This document shows positions 15,772-23,694 of a stretch of 36,045 bases of DNA, piece by piece. Each line of letters starts with the position of its first letter. The first letter of the stretch is position 1. A program made the position numbers and the translations under genes. Source of the stretch: BS750m-G69 sp964441235 (lineage in GTDB: Bacteria > Fidelibacterota > UBA2242); contig CAYTUQ010000040.1 in assembly GCA_964441235.1 (NCBI GenBank), positions 1-36,045 of the forward strand, in the 5' to 3' direction. The notes beneath the pieces are model-generated. The model was not told where the DNA came from. It ran no database searches and saw only the letters and a list, made by a program, of their open reading frames with translations.

Positions 15772-17117
15772 TATAATTTCTTTAATATTGTATCAGGGAA
15801 ATAATGATTTACTATATCCTCAGTAGAATATCCTTTCAATGCCATACCAAGAGCACCTATTTGACAATATCCGACTCCATGCCCCCATCCAGCACCTTTA
15901 AATGTAAATGATTTTGGAAAATCACCTGTCCCCTTTTCTTCATCAACAATAAATGCTGAACTATAGAGGAATTTCTTATGAAAATATTTACGTATATAAT
16001 ACTGATTGTCTATTTCTTTACTATCAATACTACCATCATCTTTAACATAATAGATCTTAAGTTTAATAATACGACCGGAACCTCCTCTTTTCAAAGGTTT
16101 AATATTTTTAATTGCCTTTGCATTTAAATTCAATTGTTCATTAAAATGTTCGGTGATTTCTTCCTGCGAATATTTAAAACTCCACCTGAAATATTCACCC
16201 TCTTCATCTACATTTCCTAGGTACTTTTTCAAATCTTTTTCATGAATAAATGTAGGGCTGCAGAATGTCTCAGGAGAGCTCTCAATCCACTTTCTTACTG
16301 ATTCCTCCGAATTTAAAGGTAGGGCAGGATGTGAGAAACCAGATGGCGCATCTGGTATTGATTTTAAATACGGAACTGGTTTATCCTCCCATACATTTTC
16401 AAAGGTTTCCAACATACCACCACAACTTTTAGAATACCTGGCATCACATATATTGTCTCTATACATAAGCACCTTGCCAGAAGTATTCAAAGCGCCTTTT
16501 ATAGAGTGTTCCGTCAAATGTGTAGTCCCCTGATAGCGTTGACAGCAGTCATCATTGCAAGCATCAAATCCCAGCGAACGGTGTTTCATTTCAACATTCG
16601 CCAACATCCACGATCTTGCAACAATTGTTTGAGATTCTATTAATGCTTCAGGACATGCTGCTCCCATTTCAGAAGTTGCTACGCACATAAGATATTGCTC
16701 AATCGGCAACTCATTAATTAGAATAATTCTATTTCCCAACCTTTTTACTTCAATACCACCAAGTAGATAAACATCTAGGAATTTCTTCCAGTGGAAATCT
16801 CTTCCTGAAACAACATCTTTTACTTTAATGCCGGTTTTATTGCCAATTCTATATTCTATATTCATTGGCTTAATTGACCAACTACTGCTTTCTCCTACTA
16901 CTTTACCATTAATTAAAACCGAAATAACTGATTCAGAAAGACTGAATTCTATCTGATCACCGCTGCTCAAATCAAACTTTTTATTATTCTCAGAAAACAT
17001 CTGATACTGCGGCTCCAGGGGAATATCCACTTTAATAGAATCCTCTTCATCCTCAGGTAAAATGATACCAACTCGTAAATCCGGTTCCGTTGTTGGAATA
17101 ACATCAGGTTCGAGCAT
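15768..17117 (-). CDS. SpoIID/LytB-domain protein
   Basis: 449 residues. The C-terminal 320 contain the SpoIID/LytB core: RIILINELPIEQYLMCVATSEMGAACPEALIESQTIVARSWML, then DACNDDCCQRYQG, ARYSKSCGGMLETFENVW and FKGAGWGHGVGYCQIGALGMALKGYSTEDIVNHYFPDT. In spore formers SpoIID is a lytic transglycosylase on stripped peptidoglycan, and the Glu of SEMG matches its catalytic position. No signal peptide is evident at ATG 17117 (MLEPDVIPTTEPDLRVGIILPEDEEDS), so export is uncertain. The ATG follows the stop of the upstream kinase-like gene without a gap, implying coupled translation. FCB bacteria do not sporulate, so the role is probably in the cell wall or in glycan processing. Confidence 0.9.
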   Translation of the reverse strand: MLEPDVIPTTEPDLRVGIILPEDEEDSIKVDIPLEPQYQMFSENNKKFDLSSGDQIEFSLSESVISVLINGKVVGESSSWSIKPMNIEYRIGNKTGIKVKDVVSGRDFHWKKFLDVYLLGGIEVKRLGNRIILINELPIEQYLMCVATSEMGAACPEALIESQTIVARSWMLANVEMKHRSLGFDACNDDCCQRYQGTTHLTEHSIKGALNTSGKVLMYRDNICDARYSKSCGGMLETFENVWEDKPVPYLKSIPDAPSGFSHPALPLNSEESVRKWIESSPETFCSPTFIHEKDLKKYLGNVDEEGEYFRWSFKYSQEEITEHFNEQLNLNAKAIKNIKPLKRGGSGRIIKLKIYYVKDDGSIDSKEIDNQYYIRKYFHKKFLYSSAFIVDEEKGTGDFPKSFTFKGAGWGHGVGYCQIGALGMALKGYSTEDIVNHYFPDTILKKLY

Positions 17118-18317
17118 TTATCTATTCCTCCAGGTTAAATAGGCATCAATCCCAGCGCCAATAGCAGGAGCTTCTCGTAGATTTGATATTTGGAGTAAAT
17201 CCTCAGAAAATTTACCATCCGGACAATAATATTCTTTTACTTCTTCATTTAACACATCAGACTTCGCAATCATTTCAGATAAATGCCTGAAAAATGGTTT
17301 CCATACAATTTCATCACCTTTAGAAGACCCGAATAAATCGCCTAAACGTTGACCAATAACTATTGAATCAAAAACCTTTCCTAAATAAGGATGCTTACCT
17401 GATAGCTTTTGCTTATTCGGATTAACAAAAGAAAACAGATTCTGCCAACCAGCATTTAAAGTTGAAATTCTCTCATATAAAAGGAGTGCAAGATAGTAAG
17501 TTATTTTTTTATAAGTTTCTAAAGCAGGTTTATTGCCTTGAATTGCTTTTTCCCTGATTTGTTGTAAATATATACCGTTGGCATTTAAGTCATTCAAAGA
17601 AATTCCTGATAAATCACTATAAATGGATTGTATTCCTTTAGCAGAGGCATATTTTTCTAACGAACAATCCTCATCGCTTTTCATCTCCCACGTTTTTGCA
17701 AACCAGTCTTTAACATCTTCTAATCGAATCAGAGAACCTTCAAGTTTTAAAGCATCTGCTGCGCCTGTCCCTCCACCAAGGTAATATGAATTTGCAACAG
17801 AGCGAAATTGTCCTTCTCTGGCATATTCCTCTCCCATTCCACAGTAAAACGCATCACTTCCCAGACCTGCAATAGGGGACACAAATTGAATTTCTGAGCA
17901 GGTAAGCCGATTTTCGAGGTCTCTACAATAATCTATCATACGCGGACCATTAGCCATCACTGCAATACCTCGTAAATCCGAAGTTTTCAACCCGGGCATC
18001 CCGATACCGACAATCACCTTTTTAACACTACTCTTAGCAACTATTTGTTCAATAACTTGAGCAGTGGCTTCAATATAAGTCTTACCATGCTGGATTTCTT
18101 CTTCAGTTAATTTAATATTGTTATTTTGAAATTCAGCAAGCTGCTCAGTGATATCAACAGGCTTGAAATTTTTTAGATATCCATCTATTTCATTGTATAA
18201 TTTCTCTGCATGCAGTTTACCAAAAGAAAATATATTTTCATCCCCGATATTCACAGACCATCCGCTAACTTTTGTTGCACCACCGTCAATACCAATTAAC
18301 AGGAAATAATTCTCCAT
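17118..18317 (-). CDS. ASKHA-fold sugar kinase-like protein
   Basis: 399 residues. The phosphate-1 motif LLIGIDGGATKVSGW at the N-terminus, VIVGIGMPGLK, the SPIAGLGSDAFYCGMGEEY segment and the second phosphate motif NSYYLGGGTGAADAL match the BadF/BadG/ROK branch of ASKHA kinases, which phosphorylate sugars such as N-acetylglucosamine or glucose. The C-terminal APAIGAGIDAYL is the adenosine motif. No zinc-binding ROK cysteine cluster is visible, and the substrate is not assignable. The gene ends exactly where the SpoIID-domain gene begins, so the two are expressed together. A kinase for an amino sugar released from wall or surface glycan would fit (inference). Confidence 0.75.
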   Translation of the reverse strand: MENYFLLIGIDGGATKVSGWSVNIGDENIFSFGKLHAEKLYNEIDGYLKNFKPVDITEQLAEFQNNNIKLTEEEIQHGKTYIEATAQVIEQIVAKSSVKKVIVGIGMPGLKTSDLRGIAVMANGPRMIDYCRDLENRLTCSEIQFVSPIAGLGSDAFYCGMGEEYAREGQFRSVANSYYLGGGTGAADALKLEGSLIRLEDVKDWFAKTWEMKSDEDCSLEKYASAKGIQSIYSDLSGISLNDLNANGIYLQQIREKAIQGNKPALETYKKITYYLALLLYERISTLNAGWQNLFSFVNPNKQKLSGKHPYLGKVFDSIVIGQRLGDLFGSSKGDEIVWKPFFRHLSEMIAKSDVLNEEVKEYYCPDGKFSEDLLQISNLREAPAIGAGIDAYLTWRNR

Positions 18318-18593
18318 TAATTATACCTCAATTTATCACTAAGTCAACATTATTAGATATTTCATAAAAATTACTGATCATTGGTCATTAGTTATTGGTT
18401 ATTGGTTATTGGTCTTTGTTCACCGATAGATTTAATGTATTTATTTAATTGCTTTCCAAGAGAATTGGTTTCTTTCATAAGTGCTTCAAAGTTTTTATCA
18501 TTTAACAATTCCCTATTATGCGCTTTTGTTAGCCAAGTCTTTGTTTCATATAAAGAACCTCTCGAATAATATCCGAATTGCTTACTCTCTTTA

Positions 18594-18615
18594 TCTCATA
18601 GAGATGTCTTTGACA
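18594..18615. repeat. Twin mini-hairpin unit U3 (22 bp), inside the S23 gene
   Basis: TCTC-ATA-GAGA followed by TGTC-TTT-GACA. It is identical in all 22 bases to the copy at 23430-23451. Removing it rejoins TTTTATAAAGAG (F-Y-K-E on the minus strand) and cures the frameshift of the S23 gene. Confidence 0.85.
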
Positions 18616-18699
18616 TAAAAATACCTTCCAAATCCTTCACTTAAATTTGCCGCCACTGAATCTACTGCCTTTACCAATTGTTTACCTATTGTGTCCCCT

Positions 18700-18763
18700 G
18701 CCCCGTGAAATATTTTATTAATTCTACTTGTATAGATATTTTTATTACGATAATTCACGGGGT
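18700..18763. repeat. CCCCGTG-bounded palindromic element, copy 2 (about 64 bp), inside the S23 gene
   Basis: CCCCGTGAA (18701-18709) and TTCACGGGG (18754-18762) are perfect inverted repeats. In the reverse-complement orientation the core contains CAAGTAGAATTAATAAA, similar to AAGTAGTATGAATT in the copy at 3881. Read in the gene's direction it has no stop and adds about 22-24 residues between WDYF and DTIGKQ. Confidence 0.7.
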
Positions 18764-18914
18764 AAAAAAAATAATCCCATTTCTGCACATGCACCCAAAT
18801 AATCTCACCTATTTCCATAGCCAATTGATAAATACGTAATTCCTCTAATTTCATTAACGGCTCCCGATTTATTGTTAATGACTGATGACTGGTGACCAAT
18901 GACTGGTGACAACC

Positions 18915-20483
18915 TTATGACGTCTGTTCGTTTATCCTAATCCTTCGTTCAATTGCCTTCATTCTCATATAGTCTTTTGCCTCATCATTTCTATCAATGG
19001 TATGCTGATCAATGCTATGGTCTGTTCCACCGGAATGTCTGACAACCTCATAAATCGGATCCCAAATTCTACCGATACGGTATTCCTCACTAATTCTCAA
19101 AACAAGGTTATAATCCTCACCATAATTTTGTGCATAAGGTTCGTCGTTAATTCCAAAATATCCCATCTCTTTAATTATCTGAATCGGGATAGACCTTGGT
19201 GCACCTGCACCATTAATACGAAGTAAATTGTTCCTGCCGTTTTCCTCAGTCCATTCATCATGTGTTACCACCGGGATACTTTCTACTCTGATCAATTCAC
19301 CTGTATCTTTTTTCTCCCAGACTTCATAAGAGCCAATAACCATTCCAACTTGCTTATCGGAGTCAAACACTTCAACAATCTTTGCCACTGCGTCAGGTTT
19401 TAATATATCATCAGAATCCAGCTGAACATAATATTTACCTCTTGCCTTTTTTATTCCCAAATCCAGAGACAAACCGATATTGTTAATATCCGAAACAATT
19501 AACGTTACAGCTGGTTTTGCCTGATTATACTTCACCCCTCCTGGCATATAGGATTCTACTGCTTTAATTGTTGGATCATCAAAACCACCATTTACGACAA
19601 CTATTATCTCGATATTTTGCTCCGTCTGCTGAAAAACGCTTTCAATAGCAGTTTCTATAAAATCAGGCCTATTATTAACAGGAATAACAACGGAAGCCAA
19701 AAATTTATATTCTTCTATTGTTTCAGGTCTTTTATGATAATATTCTCCCGGTTCAAGATAAGCACCAATCCTTTTTAAATTATCAGTTAGAATATCCTCT
19801 GCCTCTTTTTGGCTCTCTTTACCAGCTAAAAGATAATCAAATACATTATGCTTTTCCCCCTCTGAAAGTACCTGGTAAAGTGAACCGGCAGATTTGTTAG
19901 CAATATGAATTATTTCAAATTTTTCGGACAATTTCAAACGAATGTCATAAAGAGTATTATATTTCACAGATTCATCAAAATAACCGACCTCTTGAAGTGC
20001 TTTTCTGGAAAAGAAAAATACCTTACCATAATCTTGATTATCACGAACTCTGCCCTTATGATGTTTTAATAAACGAATCTCTTTTACTTCTCCATTCTTA
20101 ACAAGATCATAGTCAGCGTAGAGCATTCCAAGACGAGGATATTTTTCAACGATCAACTGAGCAGCCTCAATATAGGAGCGTTTTAAATAAATTTCAGCGG
20201 CAAGGTTATCAATATAAAGAATAAAATCACTTTTCGCAGTCTCAATGGCTTTATTCAATTGCGCCGCCACAGTTATATCAGCTGTCGGTATTACTGTGGT
20301 TTTTACCGATGTAATATCGAAATCCACATCTGTTTCAGCATCATTATTCAGGATAATTAATTCGGAAACCTCCTCGTTCTGATTAATTATTGCATCTAAA
20401 ATATTTGAAATTCTCTCCGGCGGACAAGGCAAATGACATGTGTAATGCAAAACAACCACGACTGACATTTTGGCATTTGGCAT
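18915..20483 (-). CDS. Bimodular GT2 family glycosyltransferase
   Basis: 522 residues with two GT-A-like halves and no membrane segment. Residues 5-245 look like a GT2 domain (SVVVVLHYTCHLPCPPERISNILDAIINQ, then ELIILNNDAETDVDF), but the metal-binding D-x-D is degenerate (FILYIDNLAAEI). Residues 262-500 form a second, canonical GT2 domain: ASVVIPVNNRPDFIETAIESVFQQ, YYVQLDSDDILKPD with D-S-D-D at 356-359, then GYFGINDEPYAQNYGEDYNLVLRISE, the acceptor-side E-D motif. A nucleotide-sugar transferase for a surface or exported glycan is likely. AAGGAG precedes ATG 20483. Kinase-like and SpoIID genes lie downstream on the same strand, with the S23 remnant in between. Confidence 0.88.
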   Translation of the reverse strand: MPNAKMSVVVVLHYTCHLPCPPERISNILDAIINQNEEVSELIILNNDAETDVDFDITSVKTTVIPTADITVAAQLNKAIETAKSDFILYIDNLAAEIYLKRSYIEAAQLIVEKYPRLGMLYADYDLVKNGEVKEIRLLKHHKGRVRDNQDYGKVFFFSRKALQEVGYFDESVKYNTLYDIRLKLSEKFEIIHIANKSAGSLYQVLSEGEKHNVFDYLLAGKESQKEAEDILTDNLKRIGAYLEPGEYYHKRPETIEEYKFLASVVIPVNNRPDFIETAIESVFQQTEQNIEIIVVVNGGFDDPTIKAVESYMPGGVKYNQAKPAVTLIVSDINNIGLSLDLGIKKARGKYYVQLDSDDILKPDAVAKIVEVFDSDKQVGMVIGSYEVWEKKDTGELIRVESIPVVTHDEWTEENGRNNLLRINGAGAPRSIPIQIIKEMGYFGINDEPYAQNYGEDYNLVLRISEEYRIGRIWDPIYEVVRHSGGTDHSIDQHTIDRNDEAKDYMRMKAIERRIRINEQTS

Positions 20484-20712
20484 AAAAACTCCTTCAGTTC
20501 AGGTTAATTTATTAGCAGGTTTATTTACATTTGTTTTGATAAAGATACATAAATTCATTGTATAAAATTAATAAATCATGGTTATAATTTCTAATGTTTT
20601 CCTAAATGCACATTATAAACAGCCATTATTGCAATGGCTTACCTGATAATTTGGAGAGAGAATCTGTTTACACACTACTATTGAAAAAAAACGGCATAAT
20701 CGAGAATAATAA

Positions 20713-21078
20713 ACTCAAGTTTCGCATAATCTTCCAATTCAATTTCGTATAGAACCTGCTTAGCGCATATAAAAAAACGTACGCGTAATCGCATTAGTAG
20801 GTAATAGCCCCGACTTGTCGGGGCAGCATGTTTATCCCGTAAGGGATGCCTTTGGCATAGATTATCGAGGTCTACAAACCTTAACTCCGATAGGAGTGAC
20901 ATGTAATTGATTAATATGCAAATACACCAATAACCTATCATATCACCCCTACAGGGTTAAAATGTTTATTTATTTCCATTGCTATAATCATCTCACTCCT
21001 TCGGAGTTAATACCAATTTTCCATGTTCTAATTGTATTTATCATAATATCATATATTTAGCATGTGCGAAACTTGAGT
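20713..21078. mobile_element. 366-bp non-autonomous element with 14-bp terminal inverted repeats (copy A)
   Basis: The ends ACTCAAGTTTCGCA (20713-20726) and TGCGAAACTTGAGT (21065-21078) are perfect inverted repeats. AATAA lies directly outside both ends (20708-20712 and 21079-21083), as a 5-bp target duplication would. Inside are several stem-loops: CCCCGAC-TT-GTCGGGG (20808-20823), a twin hairpin (20835-20857), ACTCC-GATA-GGAGT, ACCCCTACAGGGT and ACTCC-TTC-GGAGT. A minus-strand frame across it (20678-20941) shows no protein-like features. The segment 20859-21075 recurs at 23301-23555. The rest of the 875-bp gap (20484-21358) holds nothing recognisable. Confidence 0.55.
20835..20857. repeat. 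Twin mini-hairpin unit U4 (23 bp), inside copy A
   Basis: TCCC-GTAA-GGGA followed by TGCC-TTT-GGCA. It sits between the CCCCGAC palindrome and the portion of the element shared with copy B. Copy B has unrelated sequence at the corresponding place. Confidence 0.7.
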
Positions 21079-21358
21079 AATAAATATAACAACTAAAAAA
21101 TATATTAATCAACCGGTTCTCAGCGAAATAAACATAAGAAGATATGGAAACACTTCCGTATCGTGAATCTATTGCTTTATAACTTGAAAATGGAATTACA
21201 GATGATTAATTTAAATACATGAAAGAAAAGAGAAATAAGTTCATTAGTTTGTCTCTAAAGAATTTTTTCAAAAAAGTTAGTCTACAGAAAAACCTCTAAA
21301 TTTGAAGATTGTGCAATTGAAACTTATGTTAGATATTTAAAAATAAAACGGAGTTTGT

Positions 21359-22033
21359 ATGAAATCCTTTACTATCAATTGTATTAATATTTTTATGGTA
21401 ATCATTATTATTGCAGATTTTATTACTATTGGCGGGCTTTTCTATTCTGCAATTTTTAAAAGAGATTATAAAAAAATATGTTTTAAAATTATTCTAGTAT
21501 TCTTTCTTTTCATTTTAGCACTTTCATTTTTTCAATTTTCTCGATTTACTTCTGATGTTAACAATATATTTAGTATTGATGTTTTTCTTTATTCGGCTGG
21601 TATAGTTTATTTTCTCCTGGCTTGCAGTAGTTTATTGATAACTTCGTATGTCTTTTTTAATCTTGAATATTCAAATCTGGACTACTTCATATTTATAATA
21701 TCATCAATAATCCCTTATATTTTAGGTTTAGTAATTCATGTTATATTATTCAAAAACTTTTCATTTCTTTTTATAAGTGCAATATTTTATCTTGTTTCAA
21801 TAATCCATGGAATCTTGATGTCTAAGAATTACATTATTAATAAGTGTTTCATAATAAAATCGGATAATTACACACTTAAATGTTATGACGGAAAAACTCA
21901 AAAATATGAAATAACCCTACTAAACTTTATAAGGGAGTTGGTAGTAGCTTTAATAGTTTTTGCAATGGGACTATTTATTTTTATAATTAATAATCCATCA
22001 TATGTTGAAAATTTTAAAATATTTTATCAGTAA
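21359..22033 (+). CDS. Unknown polytopic membrane protein
   Basis: 224 residues, not recognised. Six hydrophobic segments are visible, at about 10-30, 41-60, 76-98, 107-128, 132-154 and 192-213. Between the last two is a hydrophilic loop (FIIKSDNYTLKCYDGKTQKYEITLLN). The first segment could double as a signal anchor. CGGAG lies seven bases before ATG 21359. It is the only + strand gene between 15.8 and 28.5 kb and is very AT-rich, with no operon partner. It lies between copies A and B of the repeat, so it may be a late arrival. The function cannot be inferred. Confidence 0.6.
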   Translation: MKSFTINCINIFMVIIIIADFITIGGLFYSAIFKRDYKKICFKIILVFFLFILALSFFQFSRFTSDVNNIFSIDVFLYSAGIVYFLLACSSLLITSYVFFNLEYSNLDYFIFIISSIIPYILGLVIHVILFKNFSFLFISAIFYLVSIIHGILMSKNYIINKCFIIKSDNYTLKCYDGKTQKYEITLLNFIRELVVALIVFAMGLFIFIINNPSYVENFKIFYQ

Positions 22034-22141
22034 AAAATAAGTGGATTGATAAACTGATTTTTTCAATTTAACCAACTAATCAATTAGCAGGAATTTCACA
22101 TTTTTTCCTCATTACAACACTAAGAATATTAGCGGAATTAC

Positions 22142-23248
22142 TCAAACATAAACTCTCGGAACCCGTTTAGAAACCGAGCAGCAAAGTTCGTAGGAAATTG
22201 TCCCTATTTTTGCGGCTACTTCTGTTGCTTGCAAAATACCACCTGGACTTTCCCCCCATAAAATTACATCGTCGCCAATCTTTACAGGATCATCACCTAC
22301 ATTAACCATAATCATATCCATTGTCACAGTACCTACCATTGGATATAATTTTCCATTTATCATCACTTCACCTTTATTTGTGAAAGCACGGTGAATTCCA
22401 TCTGCATAGCCAATTGGAAGGAGGGCGATATTTGTCTCATTATTAGTTGTATAACGATTACCATAACCAACGTTAACCCCTTTCGGAAGACGCCTCATTT
22501 GCAATACTTTTGTTTTGAGTGTCATTACTTGTTTCAGTGTGATAGATTCCGAAGTCTCAGTTGAAGGATAATGACCATATAAAGAAATACCAACGCAAAC
22601 CATGTCGAAATAAGATTCCTGTATATCAAGAACAGCACCGCTATTCGCCATGTGGATTATAGGTATTTTAATACCCTTTTTCCTCAATTCAGAAACTATC
22701 AACCGGAATCGTTTTAATTGTTTGTAAGCATAAGTTTTATTCTTGCAATCAGAAGTTGCAAAATGCGAATAAAGTCCCTCAACATTTATGTTTTTATGTT
22801 CCTTAGCTCTTAGAATGGAGGGAATGGCATGATCATATAATAAACCTGTACGTCCCATTCCTGTATCCACATTAATATGAACATACGCTGTTTTATTATT
22901 TTTATTCGCTATTTTGCATACATTTTCAATATCTTCATCATTTGTCAATGTTATTCTAATATTATTATCAATTGCTGCAGGAATTTCATTATAAGGCAGT
23001 CTTCCAATAATCAATATTTTCTCTTCTATTCCTGCATTACGAAGTTCCGATGCTTCTGCCAACCGGGCAACAGCAAAAAATTTCACACCTGCATTCACAA
23101 GTGTTTTTGTAATAGGAACAGCACCGTGACCATAAGCATCTGCTTTCACTACCGCCATCACTTTAGATGGTTTAACTTTTCCCTCAACATTCCTGAGATT
23201 ATATACAAGATTTTTCAGATTTATTTCAGCAACTGTATAAGGCTTCAT
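22142..23248 (-). CDS. alr: Alanine racemase
   Basis: 368 residues, the normal length. It interconverts L- and D-alanine with pyridoxal phosphate, supplying D-Ala for peptidoglycan in the cytoplasm. The PLP lysine is Lys35 in MAVVKADAYGHG. The second catalytic base is Tyr262 in NVGYGNRY. Also present are HINVDTGMGRTGL, GLYSHFATSD, the PLP-phosphate segment MANSGAVL, GISLYG, PIGYADG and GTVTMDMIMV. It has the fold type III N-terminal barrel and C-terminal beta domain in order. It stands alone on the minus strand, separated from the polA operon by 446 bp of repeats. Confidence 0.97.
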   Translation of the reverse strand: MKPYTVAEINLKNLVYNLRNVEGKVKPSKVMAVVKADAYGHGAVPITKTLVNAGVKFFAVARLAEASELRNAGIEEKILIIGRLPYNEIPAAIDNNIRITLTNDEDIENVCKIANKNNKTAYVHINVDTGMGRTGLLYDHAIPSILRAKEHKNINVEGLYSHFATSDCKNKTYAYKQLKRFRLIVSELRKKGIKIPIIHMANSGAVLDIQESYFDMVCVGISLYGHYPSTETSESITLKQVMTLKTKVLQMRRLPKGVNVGYGNRYTTNNETNIALLPIGYADGIHRAFTNKGEVMINGKLYPMVGTVTMDMIMVNVGDDPVKIGDDVILWGESPGGILQATEVAAKIGTISYELCCSVSKRVPRVYV

Positions 23249-23429
23249 AATATTACCTTTTTATATATCATAATTTTTTAGTAATGCAGTCCCTCTTTGA
23301 AGATTATCAAGGTCTCAAACCCTAACTCCGATGGAATTGACATGTAATTGATTAATATGCAAATACACCAATAACATATCACCCCTGCAGGGTTAAAATG
23401 TTTATTTATTCCCATTGCTATAATCATTT

Positions 23430-23451
23430 TCTCATAGAGATGTCTTTGACA
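23430..23451. repeat. Twin mini-hairpin unit U5 (22 bp), inside copy B
   Basis: TCTC-ATA-GAGA followed by TGTC-TTT-GACA, the same 22 bases as at 18594-18615. Without it, copy B reads ATAATCATTTCACTCC, one substitution from copy A's ATAATCATCTCACTCC. Confidence 0.85.
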
Positions 23452-23461
23452 CACTCCTTCG

Positions 23462-23483
23462 ATCCAAAGGGTTTCCTACGGAG
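23462..23483. repeat. Twin mini-hairpin unit U6 (22 bp), inside copy B
   Basis: ATCC-AAA-GGGT followed by TTCC-TAC-GGAG; each 4-bp stem contains one G:T pair. Removing exactly these 22 bases leaves CACTCCTTCGGAGCTAATA, matching CACTCCTTCGGAGTTAATA in copy A. Confidence 0.8.
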
Positions 23484-23592
23484 GAGCTAATATCAATTTC
23501 CCATTTTCTAATTGTACTTATCATAATATCATATATTTACCATGTGCAAAACTTGTAAAAAATTATCAATTATCAATTAACCCCGTACAGTC

Positions 23593-23672
23593 GCCCCGAT
23601 ACACTCATTCTTCACTACGGGGCAAGCATGCTCCTTATCCCGTTAGGGATCTCTATGAGACGGGGCAAGCAA
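23593..23672. repeat. Palindrome-rich repeat with two CGGGGCAAGC words
   Basis: GCCCCG (23593-23598) pairs with CGGGGC (23618-23623). CGGGGCAAGC occurs at 23618-23627 and again at 23661-23670, separated by a spacer that contains a twin hairpin. The layout parallels the CCCCGAC...GTCGGGG palindrome plus twin hairpin of copy A. No gene is visible between 23249 and 23694. Confidence 0.5.
23638..23660. repeat. Twin mini-hairpin unit U7 (23 bp)
   Basis: TCCC-GTTA-GGGA followed by TCTC-TAT-GAGA. The first half resembles U4's first half, and the second uses the TCTC/GAGA stem of U3. It is immediately followed by CGGGGCAAGC. Confidence 0.7.
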
Positions 23673-23694
23673 TTGACAATTAATATAGTTTCCG

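Larger units (their letters stand above)
18392..18854 (-). pseudogene. Four-helix-bundle (S23/IVS-type) protein gene, broken by two palindromic insertions
   Basis: ATG 18854 begins MKLEELRIYQLAMEIGEIIWVHVQKWDYF, followed by 22-24 codons from an inserted palindrome (18700-18763), then DTIGKQLVKAVDSVAANLSEGFGRYFY. A second, 22-bp insertion (18594-18615) then shifts the frame and brings a TGA. Skipping it restores KESKQFGYYSRGSLYETKTWLTKAHNREL...LGKQLNKYIKSIGEQ up to the TAA at 18392-18394. This is the small family first seen in 23S rRNA intervening sequences; its function is unknown. It lies between the kinase-like and GT2 genes, flanked by TTATTGG tandem repeats (18392-18412) and ACTGGTGAC repeats (near 18885-18910), as if dropped into an older operon. 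Confidence 0.85.
23301..23555. repeat. Second copy (B) of the 20859-21075 repeat, carrying two twin-hairpin insertions
   Basis: It matches copy A from AGATTATC through the long GACATGTAATTGATTAATA block to CATGTGC(G/A)AAACTTG. Two 22-bp units (23430-23451, 23462-23483) are present here and absent from A at precisely comparable positions. The right end degenerates (TGCAAAACTTG) and the left terminal repeat is missing, so this copy is truncated. It lies directly upstream of alr. Confidence 0.75.

Noticed and set aside
20678..20941. 87-residue minus-strand open frame
   Set aside because: It runs through the stem-loops of repeat element copy A, and the peptide is simply the translated repeat. 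It has no ribosome-binding site or domain character.
20713..23660. Possible CRISPR array because of repeated short palindromes
   Set aside because: The repeats are not evenly spaced, differ in sequence and have no spacer structure, and no cas gene is near.
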